NCBI GenBank assembly: GCA_963765785.1
Contig: CAVXXW010000001.1
Span: 124,001-188,000 of the forward strand
Source: AC-32 sp963765785
GTDB lineage: Bacteria > Actinomycetota > Thermoleophilia > Gaiellales > Gaiellaceae
DNA: 64,000 bases
Direction: 5' to 3'
The stretch's first letter is position 1, and every line of letters starts with the position of its first letter. Of the stretch, positions 1-7,948 are shown one piece after another. A program made the translations under genes and the position numbers. Under the pieces are notes generated by a model. The model was not told the origin of the DNA. It did not search any database and worked only from the letters and a program-made list of their open reading frames with translations.

Positions 1-61
1 AGCCTCGAGAATGCAGGTTGTCCGTCCCCCGACGGGCCACGTGCGACCGACCCGCCGGAGC

Positions 62-91
62 CTTATATGCGCGCCTACATCAGCTTGTCAA
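62..91 (-). promoter_or_regulatory. Strong sigma-70-type promoter pointing out of the window
   Basis: On the minus strand a perfect -35 box TTGACA (positions 91-86) is followed after 18 bases by TATAAG (67-62). It lies just downstream of the subtilase stop codon and reads leftward, so it should drive a gene beyond the left edge. It is one of the few places in the window where both boxes are close to consensus. The rest of positions 1-110 shows no credible coding sequence. Confidence 0.65.
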
Positions 92-110
92 GCAAGAACC
101 GCTCGGCGCG

Positions 111-1820
111 CTAGCCGACGGCGGCCGCCGCGTCGACCAGCCCGGCCCCGTAGGCGTCGGAAAACGCGATCGGGTCGTGCCGATCGATATGGCAGAAGCC
201 GGTCGGACACGGGGTTCCGTCAAGCGCCGGCGCGGTGTTGTCCGGGTCGTTCGGGCCCATGAAGTTGACGGGCGAGTCGTCGGCGGCGTTCTCGAGCCGC
301 TGCAGAAGCGCCGCTGGCCGGCCGACGAGGTTGGGGCGCGCGGAGAGCACGAGCGCCGCGACGCCCGCGGCGTTCGGAGCGGACATCGAGGTGCCCTGGA
401 GCCAGCCGTAGGCGTCGCCGCGGGCCGTGAAGCAAGCGGAGTTGAAGACCGAGCTCGAGAAGGGGTCGGTGCAGATCAGGCCGTTCTTGGCGAGAGCGCC
501 GAACGAGCCCCAGCGGCCGAAGAGCACGTCGCCGGCACCGCCGTCATAGCCTGGGATCTGGAAGGCGCGGGCGCCGCCGGGAGCCGCGAGGTCGACCCGG
601 GAGCCGTAGTTCGAGTAGTAGGCGAGCTGGTCGCGAGCGCCGACATGCGAGCGCCAGCGCAGCGGCACGGAGGCGGGGGCCTGGCCGATCGCGTTGGCGG
701 TCGCCGAGACCATCGTCACGCCGGGGACGCCGCCGGGGATGACGAGGCCGCCGCGGAGGTCGAAGTCCTCGGGCGAGTCAGTGCCGGGCGTGACGGTCGC
801 GATGCCCTCCGGGCCGAGCGAGACCTGCCCGACGCCCTTCAGCTGCCGCCCTTCGAGCGTCAGGCTCACCCGGTCGACGCGCACATGCGCGTTCCCGGCC
901 GCGGCGAAGACGGGCACGCCGCGGGAGAGGCAATAGTCGACCGCGTCCGTGAAGAGCAGGAAGTCCTCGACCTGGGCGGGGTCAGACGGGTCGGCGTACG
1001 CCTCGATCGACATGTTCACGAGGTCGATCCGCGGGTCGGAGCACGCGGCGAGCAGGCCGGAGAGGATCCACGTCGACAGGCCGCCGAGGCCGGCCGCCAT
1101 CACCTTGTAGGAGCCGATCCTGACGCCGGGGGCGACGCCGTTCGAGGCAAAGCCGTTCAGCGCGCCGGCGATTCGGCTCGCGACCCAGGTGCCGTGGCCC
1201 TCGAAGTCGCCGTCGCGGCAGTCGCGCAGGCCCTTGCGGTCGATGACGCCGAGGCCGAAGAGCGCGACCAGGTCGGAGCACGGAATGAAGTTGCCGCCGA
1301 GCCGCGGGTCGACGACGCCGCGAAGCTCGCGGTGGTTCGCGTCGACGCCGGTGTCAAGCACGGCCACGGCGATCGAGCGGTCGCCGGTCGTCCGCCGCCA
1401 CGCCCCCTGGACATCCATGCGATCGTCGTCCCACTGGAAGAGCGAGTGCCACGGGTCCGCGACCGCGTCGGAGCCGTCGCGGTCGCCCGGGCCGTTGCCC
1501 TGGCCGCCGCCACGCACGCCGTCGGACAGGCGGTCCGACGTGAAGAGCGGGTCCTGGAAGAACGTCGTGACCGAACCGCTCGAGGAGAGGCGGCTGTCGA
1601 AGCCGTTCGCGCGTGGGACGACCGCGAGCGCGTCGATCGCGCTCAGGTCGGCAACGACGACGCCGCCGGCCGCGGTTACCGCAGCGCGCATCTGGGCGGG
1701 GGTCGTCTGCGGCGTGAACCGGACGACGGTGACGCCGAAGGGGTTGCCGGCGGCCGCGGCAGAGCCCGCAAAGGCGCAGGCAACCACGAAAACCGCGAGG
1801 AGGAGGGTGAGCCGCTTCAC
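111..1820 (-). CDS. Secreted subtilisin-like serine protease (S8 family)
   Basis: The protein is 569 residues. Residues 1-24 form a signal peptide (basic start, long hydrophobic core, AAAA cleavage region), so it is exported. The S8 catalytic triad is visible: Asp156 in AVLDTGVDANH, His209 in GHGTWVAS and Ser478 in GTSMSAP, with oxyanion-hole Asn310 in FAAAGN. The segment between signal peptide and catalytic domain (about 25-140) probably acts as a propeptide, as usual in the family; that is inference. The start is GTG at 1820 with only a weak AAGG before it. Substrate cannot be told from sequence. It follows fumarase on the same strand after 61 bases. Confidence 0.93.
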   Translation of the reverse strand: MKRLTLLLAVFVVACAFAGSAAAAGNPFGVTVVRFTPQTTPAQMRAAVTAAGGVVVADLSAIDALAVVPRANGFDSRLSSSGSVTTFFQDPLFTSDRLSDGVRGGGQGNGPGDRDGSDAVADPWHSLFQWDDDRMDVQGAWRRTTGDRSIAVAVLDTGVDANHRELRGVVDPRLGGNFIPCSDLVALFGLGVIDRKGLRDCRDGDFEGHGTWVASRIAGALNGFASNGVAPGVRIGSYKVMAAGLGGLSTWILSGLLAACSDPRIDLVNMSIEAYADPSDPAQVEDFLLFTDAVDYCLSRGVPVFAAAGNAHVRVDRVSLTLEGRQLKGVGQVSLGPEGIATVTPGTDSPEDFDLRGGLVIPGGVPGVTMVSATANAIGQAPASVPLRWRSHVGARDQLAYYSNYGSRVDLAAPGGARAFQIPGYDGGAGDVLFGRWGSFGALAKNGLICTDPFSSSVFNSACFTARGDAYGWLQGTSMSAPNAAGVAALVLSARPNLVGRPAALLQRLENAADDSPVNFMGPNDPDNTAPALDGTPCPTGFCHIDRHDPIAFSDAYGAGLVDAAAAVG

Positions 1821-1881
1821 CTTGTTGCAGGCGTCGGCAGCCGCTTGCGGTTCCTAGATCACCCTTCTGTGGGAGGTCGCG

Positions 1882-3216
1882 CTAGCCGCCGCCGCCGTGC
1901 GGCTTGGCCATCTTGCGGTAGTCGAGTGCCTCGTCGAGCGTGGCCTCGTCCACGCCGGCCTCGCGCGCGACCTCGCGCAGCGAGCGGCCGGAGTTGGCGG
2001 CTTCCTTGACGATCTCGGCGGCCTTGTCGTAGCCGATGTACGGGTTGAGCGCGGTCGCAGCCGAGAGCGTCAGCTCCGCGTAGTGCTCGCAGTTCTCGCG
2101 GTTCGCCTCGATCCCCTCGACGCACTTCTCGGCAAAGAGGCGCGACGCCGAGGCGAGCAGCTTGATCGAGTCGAGGATGTTCCGCGCGAGCAGCGGCACG
2201 AACACGTTCAGCTCGAAGTGGCCCTGCATGCCGCCGACCGCGATCGCCTGGTCGTTGCCGATCACCTGGGCAGCGACCTGCGTGACGACCTCCGCCATGA
2301 CCGGGTTGACCTTCCCCGGCATGATCGAGCTGCCCTTCTGCAGCTCAGGCAGCGCGATCTCGGCGAGGCCGGCGCGCGGGCCGGAGCCCAGGAAGCGGAT
2401 GTCGTTGGCGATCTTGGTCAGCGAGACGGCGACGACCTTGAGCGCGCCGGAGGCCTCGACGATCCCGTCCCGCGCAGCCTGGGACTCGAACGCGTCGGCC
2501 GGCGGGAAGATCTGGAGCCCGGTCTCCTCTTGCAGACGCGCACGCACGCGCGAGGCGAACTCGGGATGTGTGTTGAGCCCGGTGCCCACGGCCGTGCCGC
2601 CGAGCGGGACCTTGCCGAGCCGTCCGAGCGTGTCGCGGACGCGCGCCGCGCCCTCGCGCACCTGCGCCGCGTAGCCGCCGAACTCCTGGCCGAGCGTGAC
2701 GGGCACAGCGTCCATCCAGTGCGTGCGGCCCGACTTGACCACGTCGTCGAACTCCTGCGCCTTCCGCTCGAGCGCCGCCGCCAGCTCGTCGAGCGCCGGC
2801 AGCAGGTCGTTCGTCAGCTGGTCGAGCGCGGCGAGGTGGACGGCGGTGGGGAAGACGTCGTTCGAGGACTGGCCCATGTTGACGTCGTCGTTGGCGTGGA
2901 CGTCATCGCCGGCGAGCGTGGCGATCACCTCGTTGGCGTTCATGTTCGAGCTCGTGCCCGAGCCGGTCTGGAAGACGTCGATCGGAAACTGGTCGTCGAG
3001 CTCGCCGTTGGCGATCCGGTCGGCGGCGGCGGCGATCCGCTCGGCCTTGTCGGCGTCGAGGAGCCCGAGCTCGGCGTTCACGCGCGCGGCCGCAGCCTTG
3101 ATCCGGCCGAGCCAGCGCGCCACCGGCACCGGGATCGGTTCGCCGGAGACCGGAAAGTTCTCGACCGCCTTCACCGTCTCTCCTCCCCAGAGCTCTTGCC
3201 GTGCGTCCGTGGCCAC
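1882..3216 (-). CDS. fumC: Class II fumarate hydratase
   Basis: It interconverts fumarate and malate in the TCA cycle. The family signature GSSIMPGKVNP is at about residues 295-305, the substrate-binding TGSGTSSNMNANE at 84-96 and GRTHWMDA at 163-170. The protein is 444 residues, a little short, because the usual N-terminal strand ending in a VPA-type motif is missing: homology starts directly at ELWGGETVKAVENF. The GTG at 3216 is given because this homologous stretch lies upstream of the next candidate. However, GTG at 3174 has a much better ribosome site (GGGGAGGAG) and would remove 14 conserved-looking residues. The gene overlaps the end of the upstream hydrolase by 46 bases, suggesting co-transcription. 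Confidence 0.93.
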   Translation of the reverse strand: MATDARQELWGGETVKAVENFPVSGEPIPVPVARWLGRIKAAAARVNAELGLLDADKAERIAAAADRIANGELDDQFPIDVFQTGSGTSSNMNANEVIATLAGDDVHANDDVNMGQSSNDVFPTAVHLAALDQLTNDLLPALDELAAALERKAQEFDDVVKSGRTHWMDAVPVTLGQEFGGYAAQVREGAARVRDTLGRLGKVPLGGTAVGTGLNTHPEFASRVRARLQEETGLQIFPPADAFESQAARDGIVEASGALKVVAVSLTKIANDIRFLGSGPRAGLAEIALPELQKGSSIMPGKVNPVMAEVVTQVAAQVIGNDQAIAVGGMQGHFELNVFVPLLARNILDSIKLLASASRLFAEKCVEGIEANRENCEHYAELTLSAATALNPYIGYDKAAEIVKEAANSGRSLREVAREAGVDEATLDEALDYRKMAKPHGGGG

Positions 3217-4235
3217 GAGTTCGAGTCTAGTCCGGAGACCCGCTCGATGAACGCCTCGACCGCCACGTTGACCGCGGCCGCGCGGATCGACTCGTAGAGA
3301 TCGAAGTCATGGTGGGCGCCGGGCAACTCGGCGTACTCGACCGCCGCAGCAGGGCCCACGCGCATCCGCTCGACGAAGTCGCGCACATCTGATGCGGGGA
3401 CCAGCAGGTCGTTTTCACCGTGGATCACCAGAGTCGGCGGCAGCTCACGCGTCGGCGCCAGATCCCCGTAGTAGCCGTACCGACAGATCAGCCCGGCGAT
3501 TCCGACCGCGCCGTCATCGATGGCTTCGATCGCGAGGTAGGCGCCGGCCGAGCTCCCCACCAGGAAGAGTCGCGAAGGATCTCCGCCGTACTCCCTCGCA
3601 TGCGACTGCGCCCAGTCGATCGCGGCCCGGACATCGGCGACCTGATCGGCGTGAGTCACGTGCGGTCGCAGCCTGTAGTTCGCGCTGATGCACACCTTCC
3701 CGTTGCCGACGAGCTGGCCGATCAGCGGCCGCGCCTCACGGTTCTTGTTTCCAGACCGGAAGCCGCCGCCATGGAAATGCACCACGACCGGTACGCCCGC
3801 AGGCCGGTCACGGCGACTGTAGACGTCGAGGGTGCGGCGCCGTCCCTCGCCGTACGAGAGGTTGCGAGTCCTCGAGACGTCACGGCGAACCACCGGCAGC
3901 GGCGCCAGCAGGATCCGCAGCCAGGGCCTTCGCGGTGGATCGGCGTTGCCGAGCGCGTGATCGGCGCGAAGAGCCCGGCGCACGATGACCGCGAGCCCGA
4001 CGAGCACGACGGCCCCCACAACGCCGATCGCGGCGCCGCCTACGGAGTCGAGATCGCCCTGGGCCAGCGCGAGTGCGATCGACGCGATCAGAAGGTATCC
4101 GGCGGCAAAGGGCAGTTCGTTGACGACCAACGCCGGCACACGAACGAGTACACCGAGCCGTCGCCAGCACGTCAGCGCGGCGGCGGTGCCCCAGCCGACG
4201 ACGGCGACCGGGACCAGCAGGCCGACCGGGATCAT
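3171..4235 (-). CDS. Membrane-anchored alpha/beta hydrolase (carboxylesterase/lipase-like)
   Basis: The protein is 354 residues. The first 90 contain about three hydrophobic helices (roughly 1-24, 44-58 and 67-88), followed by an alpha/beta-hydrolase domain. Visible elements are the oxyanion motif HGGGF at 155-159, the nucleophile elbow GSSAG with Ser229, the likely acid Asp276 in HGENDLLVP and His308/309 in GAHHDFD. This is the arrangement of BD-FAE/hormone-sensitive-lipase-like esterases; the substrate is unknown. Fusion of helices to the esterase domain suggests anchoring in the membrane. Its last 46 bases overlap the annotated start of fumC. Confidence 0.85.
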   Translation of the reverse strand: MIPVGLLVPVAVVGWGTAAALTCWRRLGVLVRVPALVVNELPFAAGYLLIASIALALAQGDLDSVGGAAIGVVGAVVLVGLAVIVRRALRADHALGNADPPRRPWLRILLAPLPVVRRDVSRTRNLSYGEGRRRTLDVYSRRDRPAGVPVVVHFHGGGFRSGNKNREARPLIGQLVGNGKVCISANYRLRPHVTHADQVADVRAAIDWAQSHAREYGGDPSRLFLVGSSAGAYLAIEAIDDGAVGIAGLICRYGYYGDLAPTRELPPTLVIHGENDLLVPASDVRDFVERMRVGPAAAVEYAELPGAHHDFDLYESIRAAAVNVAVEAFIERVSGLDSNSWPRTHGKSSGEERR

Positions 4236-4261
4236 GTGCCGCGACGCGCCGGCACGTCCGG

Positions 4262-5272
4262 CTAGTCGGTCGAGTACTTGGGCTGGACCTTCTCGCCGCG
4301 GATACGGGCCACCGCGTTGTTCGCGGCGATCGCGGCCTCGCCCATGCCGATCGTGATCAGCGTGATCTTGCCCTCGTAGCCGGCCACGTCACCCGCCGCG
4401 TAGACGCCGGGGACCGTCGTCTCGCACGTCGTCGGCTCGATCAGGATCTGGCGCTTGCCGTGCAGCTCGAGGCCCCACTCGGCGATCGCGCCGAGATGCG
4501 AGTGGAAACCGAGCAGCGTGATCAGCGCGTCGCAGTCGACCTGCTCGGTCTCGCCGGTCTTCGTGTTCTCGATCGAGACCGCCTCCATCGACCCGTCGCC
4601 GTGGATCTCGCGCACCTCGCACGGCGTGAAGATCCGCACGCGGCCCTGTCCCTCGAGTGCCCGCGCCTCGTTGACAGACGACTCGAGCGCGCGGAAGTTG
4701 TCCCGCCGGTGTACGAGCCCGATCGGATGCTTGGCGGTGTCCTGCAGCCCGAGCGTCCAGTCGAGCGCCGAGTCGCCGCCGCCGACGATCACGCAGGTGC
4801 GGTCGCGGAAGAGCTCCTTCTCGCGCACGAAGTAGTGCACGCCGCGACCCTCCCAGTCGTCGATCCCCTCGATCCCGAGCTTGCGCGGCTCGAAGGCGCC
4901 GTGGCCGGCGGTGATGATCAGCGCGCGCGTGAGATATGGGCCACCCTCGTCGGTGCCGATCGCGAGCAGCTCCTCGCCGTTCTGGCTCAGGCGCTCCAGC
5001 GTCTGGACCTCCTCGCCCAGGTGAATCTCGGGCCCGTACTGAAGGCCTTGCTCGGAGCAGAGCTCGACGAGCTTCGTGCCGAGGATCTTCGGGTGGCCGG
5101 CGACGTCGTAGATGTTCTTCTCCGGGTAGACGGCCGCGACCTGGCCGCCGAGCTGCTCGAGGCTCTCGATGATCCGCACCGAGGCGTCGCGGTGGCCGGC
5201 GTAGTAGGCAGCCGCGAGGCCGGCCGGGCCGGCCCCGAGGATCGTGATGTCGACGACGCCGTTGTCGCTCAC
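4262..5272 (-). CDS. Ferredoxin/flavodoxin-NADP+ reductase, thioredoxin-reductase-like type
   Basis: The protein has two Rossmann domains: FAD-binding GAGPAG near residues 12-17 followed by LEQLGGQ, and NADPH-binding VGGGDSALDW near 160. The redox-active CxxC of true thioredoxin reductases is absent, which is the mark of YumC-type ferredoxin-NADP reductases that move electrons between NADPH and ferredoxin. The C-terminal part has the FAD-contacting AAGDVAG. I place the start at GTG 5272 (336 residues): a TAGCAT box lies 8 bases upstream and there is no Shine-Dalgarno, suggesting a leaderless message. An in-frame TTG at 5281 would add three residues. Confidence 0.88.
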   Translation of the reverse strand: MSDNGVVDITILGAGPAGLAAAYYAGHRDASVRIIESLEQLGGQVAAVYPEKNIYDVAGHPKILGTKLVELCSEQGLQYGPEIHLGEEVQTLERLSQNGEELLAIGTDEGGPYLTRALIITAGHGAFEPRKLGIEGIDDWEGRGVHYFVREKELFRDRTCVIVGGGDSALDWTLGLQDTAKHPIGLVHRRDNFRALESSVNEARALEGQGRVRIFTPCEVREIHGDGSMEAVSIENTKTGETEQVDCDALITLLGFHSHLGAIAEWGLELHGKRQILIEPTTCETTVPGVYAAGDVAGYEGKITLITIGMGEAAIAANNAVARIRGEKVQPKYSTD

Positions 5273-5294
5273 GGCGCTCAATGCTAGTCGGGCA

Positions 5295-5753
5295 CTACGT
5301 CGCGAGCGCTTCCGCCGGCCTCTCGGCCCGGTGTGCCCGCCACGCTTCGCCGGTGAGATACCCCGTCAAGCCGAAGACGACGAGCGCGTTGAGGCCGTGG
5401 AGCACTCCGACGCCGTGGACACCCTCGCTGATCCAGGCGAGCACGATCTGGATCGCGACGGCCACGGGCACGGCGGCGGCGAGCCACGTGGCGCGCTTGC
5501 CCTGCCGCGCAACGAGGGCGAGCACCAGGAGCACGAGCGCACCCAGGAAGATGATGTAGCCGAACGCGGTGTGGAAGCCGAAGCCGTGGTCGAAGGCGGT
5601 CTCGTTGATCGTCCGTCCCTCGTCCGGGCCGCTCTGCGAGTTCAGCTTGTCGGCCGCGTAGAACGCTCCGTATGCCGCGGCCGCGATCTGCACCACGACC
5701 GCCAGCCAGAGGAGCGTGATCCAGTACCGGTAGATGGTTCGAGCCGCTTGCAC
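5295..5753 (-). CDS. Small integral membrane protein (DUF6220-like)
   Basis: The protein is 152 residues with four hydrophobic helices (about 12-30, 62-82, 88-107 and 115-133) and conserved-looking histidines in HTAFGY and HGLNAL at helix ends. The pattern resembles DUF6220 membrane proteins, whose function is not established. It starts with GTG at 5753; an AGGAGG lies 10 bases upstream. It sits between the Fe-S carrier erpA and the ferredoxin reductase on the same strand, so a redox or haem-related role is conceivable but not shown. Confidence 0.75.
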   Translation of the reverse strand: MQAARTIYRYWITLLWLAVVVQIAAAAYGAFYAADKLNSQSGPDEGRTINETAFDHGFGFHTAFGYIIFLGALVLLVLALVARQGKRATWLAAAVPVAVAIQIVLAWISEGVHGVGVLHGLNALVVFGLTGYLTGEAWRAHRAERPAEALAT

Positions 5754-5805
5754 GTCTCTCGCGCCTCCTGGTCGCTGACGCGCGGGAGTCTAGAGCTGGC
5801 TCAGG

Positions 5806-6219
5806 TCAGTGCGAACAGCCGGAGCCGCAGCCGGCAGCGCCCTCGGGCGCTTCGCCCTCTTCCACCTGGAAGGAGTGGCCGCAGCCGCACGAGCCGCTGA
5901 CGTTCGGGTTGTTGATGGCGAAGCCGGCCTGCAGGCCCTCGACCCAGTCGATCTCGGTGCCGGTCAGGTACGGCGCGCTGAACGGGTCGACGACCACCGG
6001 CACGCCGTGGCTCGACAGCTCGTGGTCACCGTCCTGCGGGCCGCGGTCGAAGCCGAGCGCGTACTGGAACCCTGAGCAGCCGCCGCCCTGGACGGCGATA
6101 CGGAGCACCTCCGCCTCGCCGGCGGGCTCCTCGGCCATCAGGCCCACGATCTTCGCCGCCGCGCTCTCGGTGAGGGAGACGATCTTCAGGGGCTGCTCGG
6201 TAGTCGCCATCGGGCTCAT
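5806..6219 (-). CDS. erpA: A-type iron-sulfur cluster carrier (HesB/IscA/ErpA family)
   Basis: The protein is 137 residues. It delivers Fe-S clusters to apoproteins. The three conserved cysteines are present: one in GGGCSGFQY and two in SCGCGHSF near the C-terminus. A short cysteine-containing tail (GCGSGCSH) follows the usual end of the domain and is unusual for the family; it might bind metal. The gene is divergent from the nuo operon, whose subunits NuoB, E, F, G and I need Fe-S clusters, so the pairing makes functional sense. Start is ATG 6219; ATG 6210 is equally possible. Confidence 0.92.
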   Translation of the reverse strand: MSPMATTEQPLKIVSLTESAAAKIVGLMAEEPAGEAEVLRIAVQGGGCSGFQYALGFDRGPQDGDHELSSHGVPVVVDPFSAPYLTGTEIDWVEGLQAGFAINNPNVSGSCGCGHSFQVEEGEAPEGAAGCGSGCSH

Positions 6220-6377
6220 CGTAGCAACGGGGTCCGGCCGTTAGAATCCCCCTCCCGGGCCTGCCGAAACTCCGAGCTTGTAACACCTGCGACAGGCGTG
6301 GTTGAGCCGTTTTCCTCCCTGCTCGTAGCCCTGGCGACTCTGCTACCGTCCTGCCGCTGACCGCGGGGAGGATGCGC
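6220..6377. promoter_or_regulatory. Divergent erpA/nuoA control region
   Basis: This gap separates erpA from the nuo operon and must hold both promoters. A possible rightward -10 TACCGT is at 6344-6349. An inverted repeat, CACCTG and CAGGCGTG around a CGA centre, lies at 6284-6300 and could be an operator. The ribosome site GGGGAGG (6365-6371) directly precedes the first nuoA start. No clear -35 box is visible on either strand, so the individual sites are tentative. Confidence 0.35.
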
Positions 6378-6740
6378 GTGCTGGATAGCTGGTTGCCCTT
6401 CTTGATCTATGGCTTCTTCGCGCTCGCGATCCCGCTGACGATGCTCTTTGCGTCGTTCGCGCTGGCGACGCGGCCGAAGCGGAACATGAGGGCGAAGACG
6501 CTGCCGTTCGAGTCCGGCGTCTCGCAGGGCCCGACGCAGTCGCGCCGCTTCACGGTCAGCTTCTACCTGACGGCGATGCTGTTCATCGTCTTCGACATCG
6601 AGATCGTCTTCCTCTACCCGCTGGCGGTGATCCTCCACCAGCTGGCGTGGTTCGGCTTCGTCGAGTTCCTGTTCTTCATCCTCATCCTCGCCGTGGCCTA
6701 CGTGTACATCTGGCGGAAGGGAGCGCTCGAGTGGCGATGA
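6378..6740 (+). CDS. nuoA: NADH-quinone oxidoreductase subunit A
   Basis: This is a small membrane subunit of complex I with three transmembrane helices (about residues 7-28, 65-86 and 90-112 of a 120-residue protein) and the conserved FESG and FDIEIVF/YPLA segments of the family. It opens the 14-gene nuo operon. An ATG at 6372 lies directly against the GGGGAGG, too close for normal initiation. The in-frame GTG at 6378 is spaced 6 bases from it and is chosen here. The stop codon is the first codon of a structured repeat. Confidence 0.95.
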   Translation: MLDSWLPFLIYGFFALAIPLTMLFASFALATRPKRNMRAKTLPFESGVSQGPTQSRRFTVSFYLTAMLFIVFDIEIVFLYPLAVILHQLAWFGFVEFLFFILILAVAYVYIWRKGALEWR

Positions 6741-6797
6741 GGCATCGCTTGCGATGCCGGCCTCAGGCCGCGCGGGCTCTGCCCGTGCGACCGTCTG
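6738..6797 (+). repeat. Structured post-stop repeat, copy A (nuoA-nuoB gap)
   Basis: Starting at the TGA of nuoA are two hairpins. The first is perfect, GGCATCGC-TT-GCGATGCC (6741-6758). The second has loop TCT at 6778-6780 and a stem of about 12 pairs containing one G-U and one C-A mismatch. The segment ends in CCGTCTG. A second copy starts at the ccmC stop codon (54163-54222, minus strand); 49 of 60 positions are identical without gaps. Both copies read in the same sense as the gene they follow. A role in message stability or in tuning nuoA versus nuoB expression is possible. Confidence 0.75.
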
Positions 6798-6836
6798 CAA
6801 TGACCGGTCGAGCCGATCATCCGAAGGACGGCCGCC

Positions 6837-7409
6837 GTGGCTAAGAAGTTGAAGGATTACGGGCTCCACTCCGAGCGGGTGATGTGGCCGGACAAGGGCG
6901 AGGGCACGTTCGAGCAGGAGCTCGGCGACCTCGAGCAGCGGCTCGGGCTCACGACGCTCGAGAAGGCGGTCGCCTGGTCGCAGTCGAGCTCGATCTGGCC
7001 GGACACCTTCGGCCTCGCGTGCTGCGCGATCGAGATGATGTCGATCGTCTCCGCGCGCTACGACATCGCGCGCTTCGGGGCCGAGGTCTTCCGCTCCTCG
7101 CCGCGCCAGGCCGACCTGCTGATCGTCTCCGGGCGCGTCGCCCACAAGATGGCCGCGCCGCTGCGCCAGATCTACGACCAGATGCTCGAGCCGAAGTGGG
7201 TGATCGCGATGGGCGCCTGCGCCAGCTCGGGCGGGATGTTCAACAACTACACGGTGCTGCAGGGCGTGGACAAGATCGTCGCGGTCGACATCCACGTCCC
7301 CGGCTGCCCGCCGCGGCCGGAGGCGCTCGTCGAGGGGATCGTGCGGCTCCAGGAGAAGATCAGGGCGGGCGTGCCGCCGGCGTACGAGATCCGAGGCGTG
7401 GCGTCCTGA
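6837..7409 (+). CDS. nuoB: NADH-quinone oxidoreductase subunit B
   Basis: The protein is 190 residues in the peripheral arm of complex I and holds Fe-S cluster N2, the last cluster before quinone. Ligand cysteines are seen in LACCAIEMM, MGACASSGGMF and VPGCPPRPEA, the full four-cysteine set. The GTG start at 6837 is 96 bases after nuoA, the largest gap in the operon, and that gap carries the hairpin repeat. The upstream AAGGACGG serves as ribosome site. Confidence 0.97.
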   Translation: MAKKLKDYGLHSERVMWPDKGEGTFEQELGDLEQRLGLTTLEKAVAWSQSSSIWPDTFGLACCAIEMMSIVSARYDIARFGAEVFRSSPRQADLLIVSGRVAHKMAAPLRQIYDQMLEPKWVIAMGACASSGGMFNNYTVLQGVDKIVAVDIHVPGCPPRPEALVEGIVRLQEKIRAGVPPAYEIRGVAS

Positions 7410-7420
7410 CCTACGAGGGG

Positions 7421-7948
7421 GTGCCCGGGCTGGTCGAGACGCGGGAGGCGTACGGCGAGACGACGCTCGTCGTCGACCCGGCGCGCCTCGTCGAGGCATG
7501 CACGCACCTGCGCGACAACGAGGGCTTCTCGATGCTCGCCGACCTGACGCCCACCGACTACCTCGGCTGGGGCGGCCGCGGGATTGCCGGCTACATCGGC
7601 ACCGCGTCCGGGCGCGACCTCAACTCGCCCGGCTCACAGGGCCTGCCTCGTTCGCCCGAGCCGAAGGCGAAGCGCTTCTCGATCAGCTACCACCTCGTCG
7701 CCGTCCCGGGCGCCCGGCGCGTGCGCGTCCAGGTCTGGGTCGACGAGGACGAGCCGGTCGAGAGCGTCGTCTCGGTCTGGCCGACCGCCGACTGGCACGA
7801 GCGAGAGGCCTGGGACATGATGGGCATCCGGATCGAGGGCCACCCCAACCTGACGCGGATCCTGATGGAGGACGACTGGGAAGGGCACCCGCTCCGCAAG
7901 GACTACCCGCTCGGCGGCGAGCCGGTCCGCTTCTCGGGAGCCGAGTGA
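7421..7948 (+). CDS. nuoC: NADH-quinone oxidoreductase subunit C
   Basis: This peripheral-arm subunit (30 kDa family) is about 175 residues. The family signature WHEREAWDMMGIRIEGHP is near the middle to C-terminal part, followed by LRKDYPLGGEPV. Unlike E. coli, nuoC and nuoD are separate genes. The start is uncertain: the frame is open upstream, homology reaches at least EGVPGLVETR, and GTG 7421 is the first ordinary start. A CTG at 7406, overlapping the nuoB TGA, would add five residues. The stop overlaps the nuoD ATG (TGATG). Confidence 0.93.
   Translation: MPGLVETREAYGETTLVVDPARLVEACTHLRDNEGFSMLADLTPTDYLGWGGRGIAGYIGTASGRDLNSPGSQGLPRSPEPKAKRFSISYHLVAVPGARRVRVQVWVDEDEPVESVVSVWPTADWHEREAWDMMGIRIEGHPNLTRILMEDDWEGHPLRKDYPLGGEPVRFSGAE

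Noticed and set aside
18..2009. 663-codon plus-strand open frame over the subtilase
   Set aside because: It has arginine/valine-rich, low-complexity composition typical of GC-rich antisense shadows; the minus-strand protein has a full protease triad.
6216..7499. 427-codon minus-strand frame across nuoA-nuoB
   Set aside because: Shadow of the nuo genes; no recognisable domain and biased composition.
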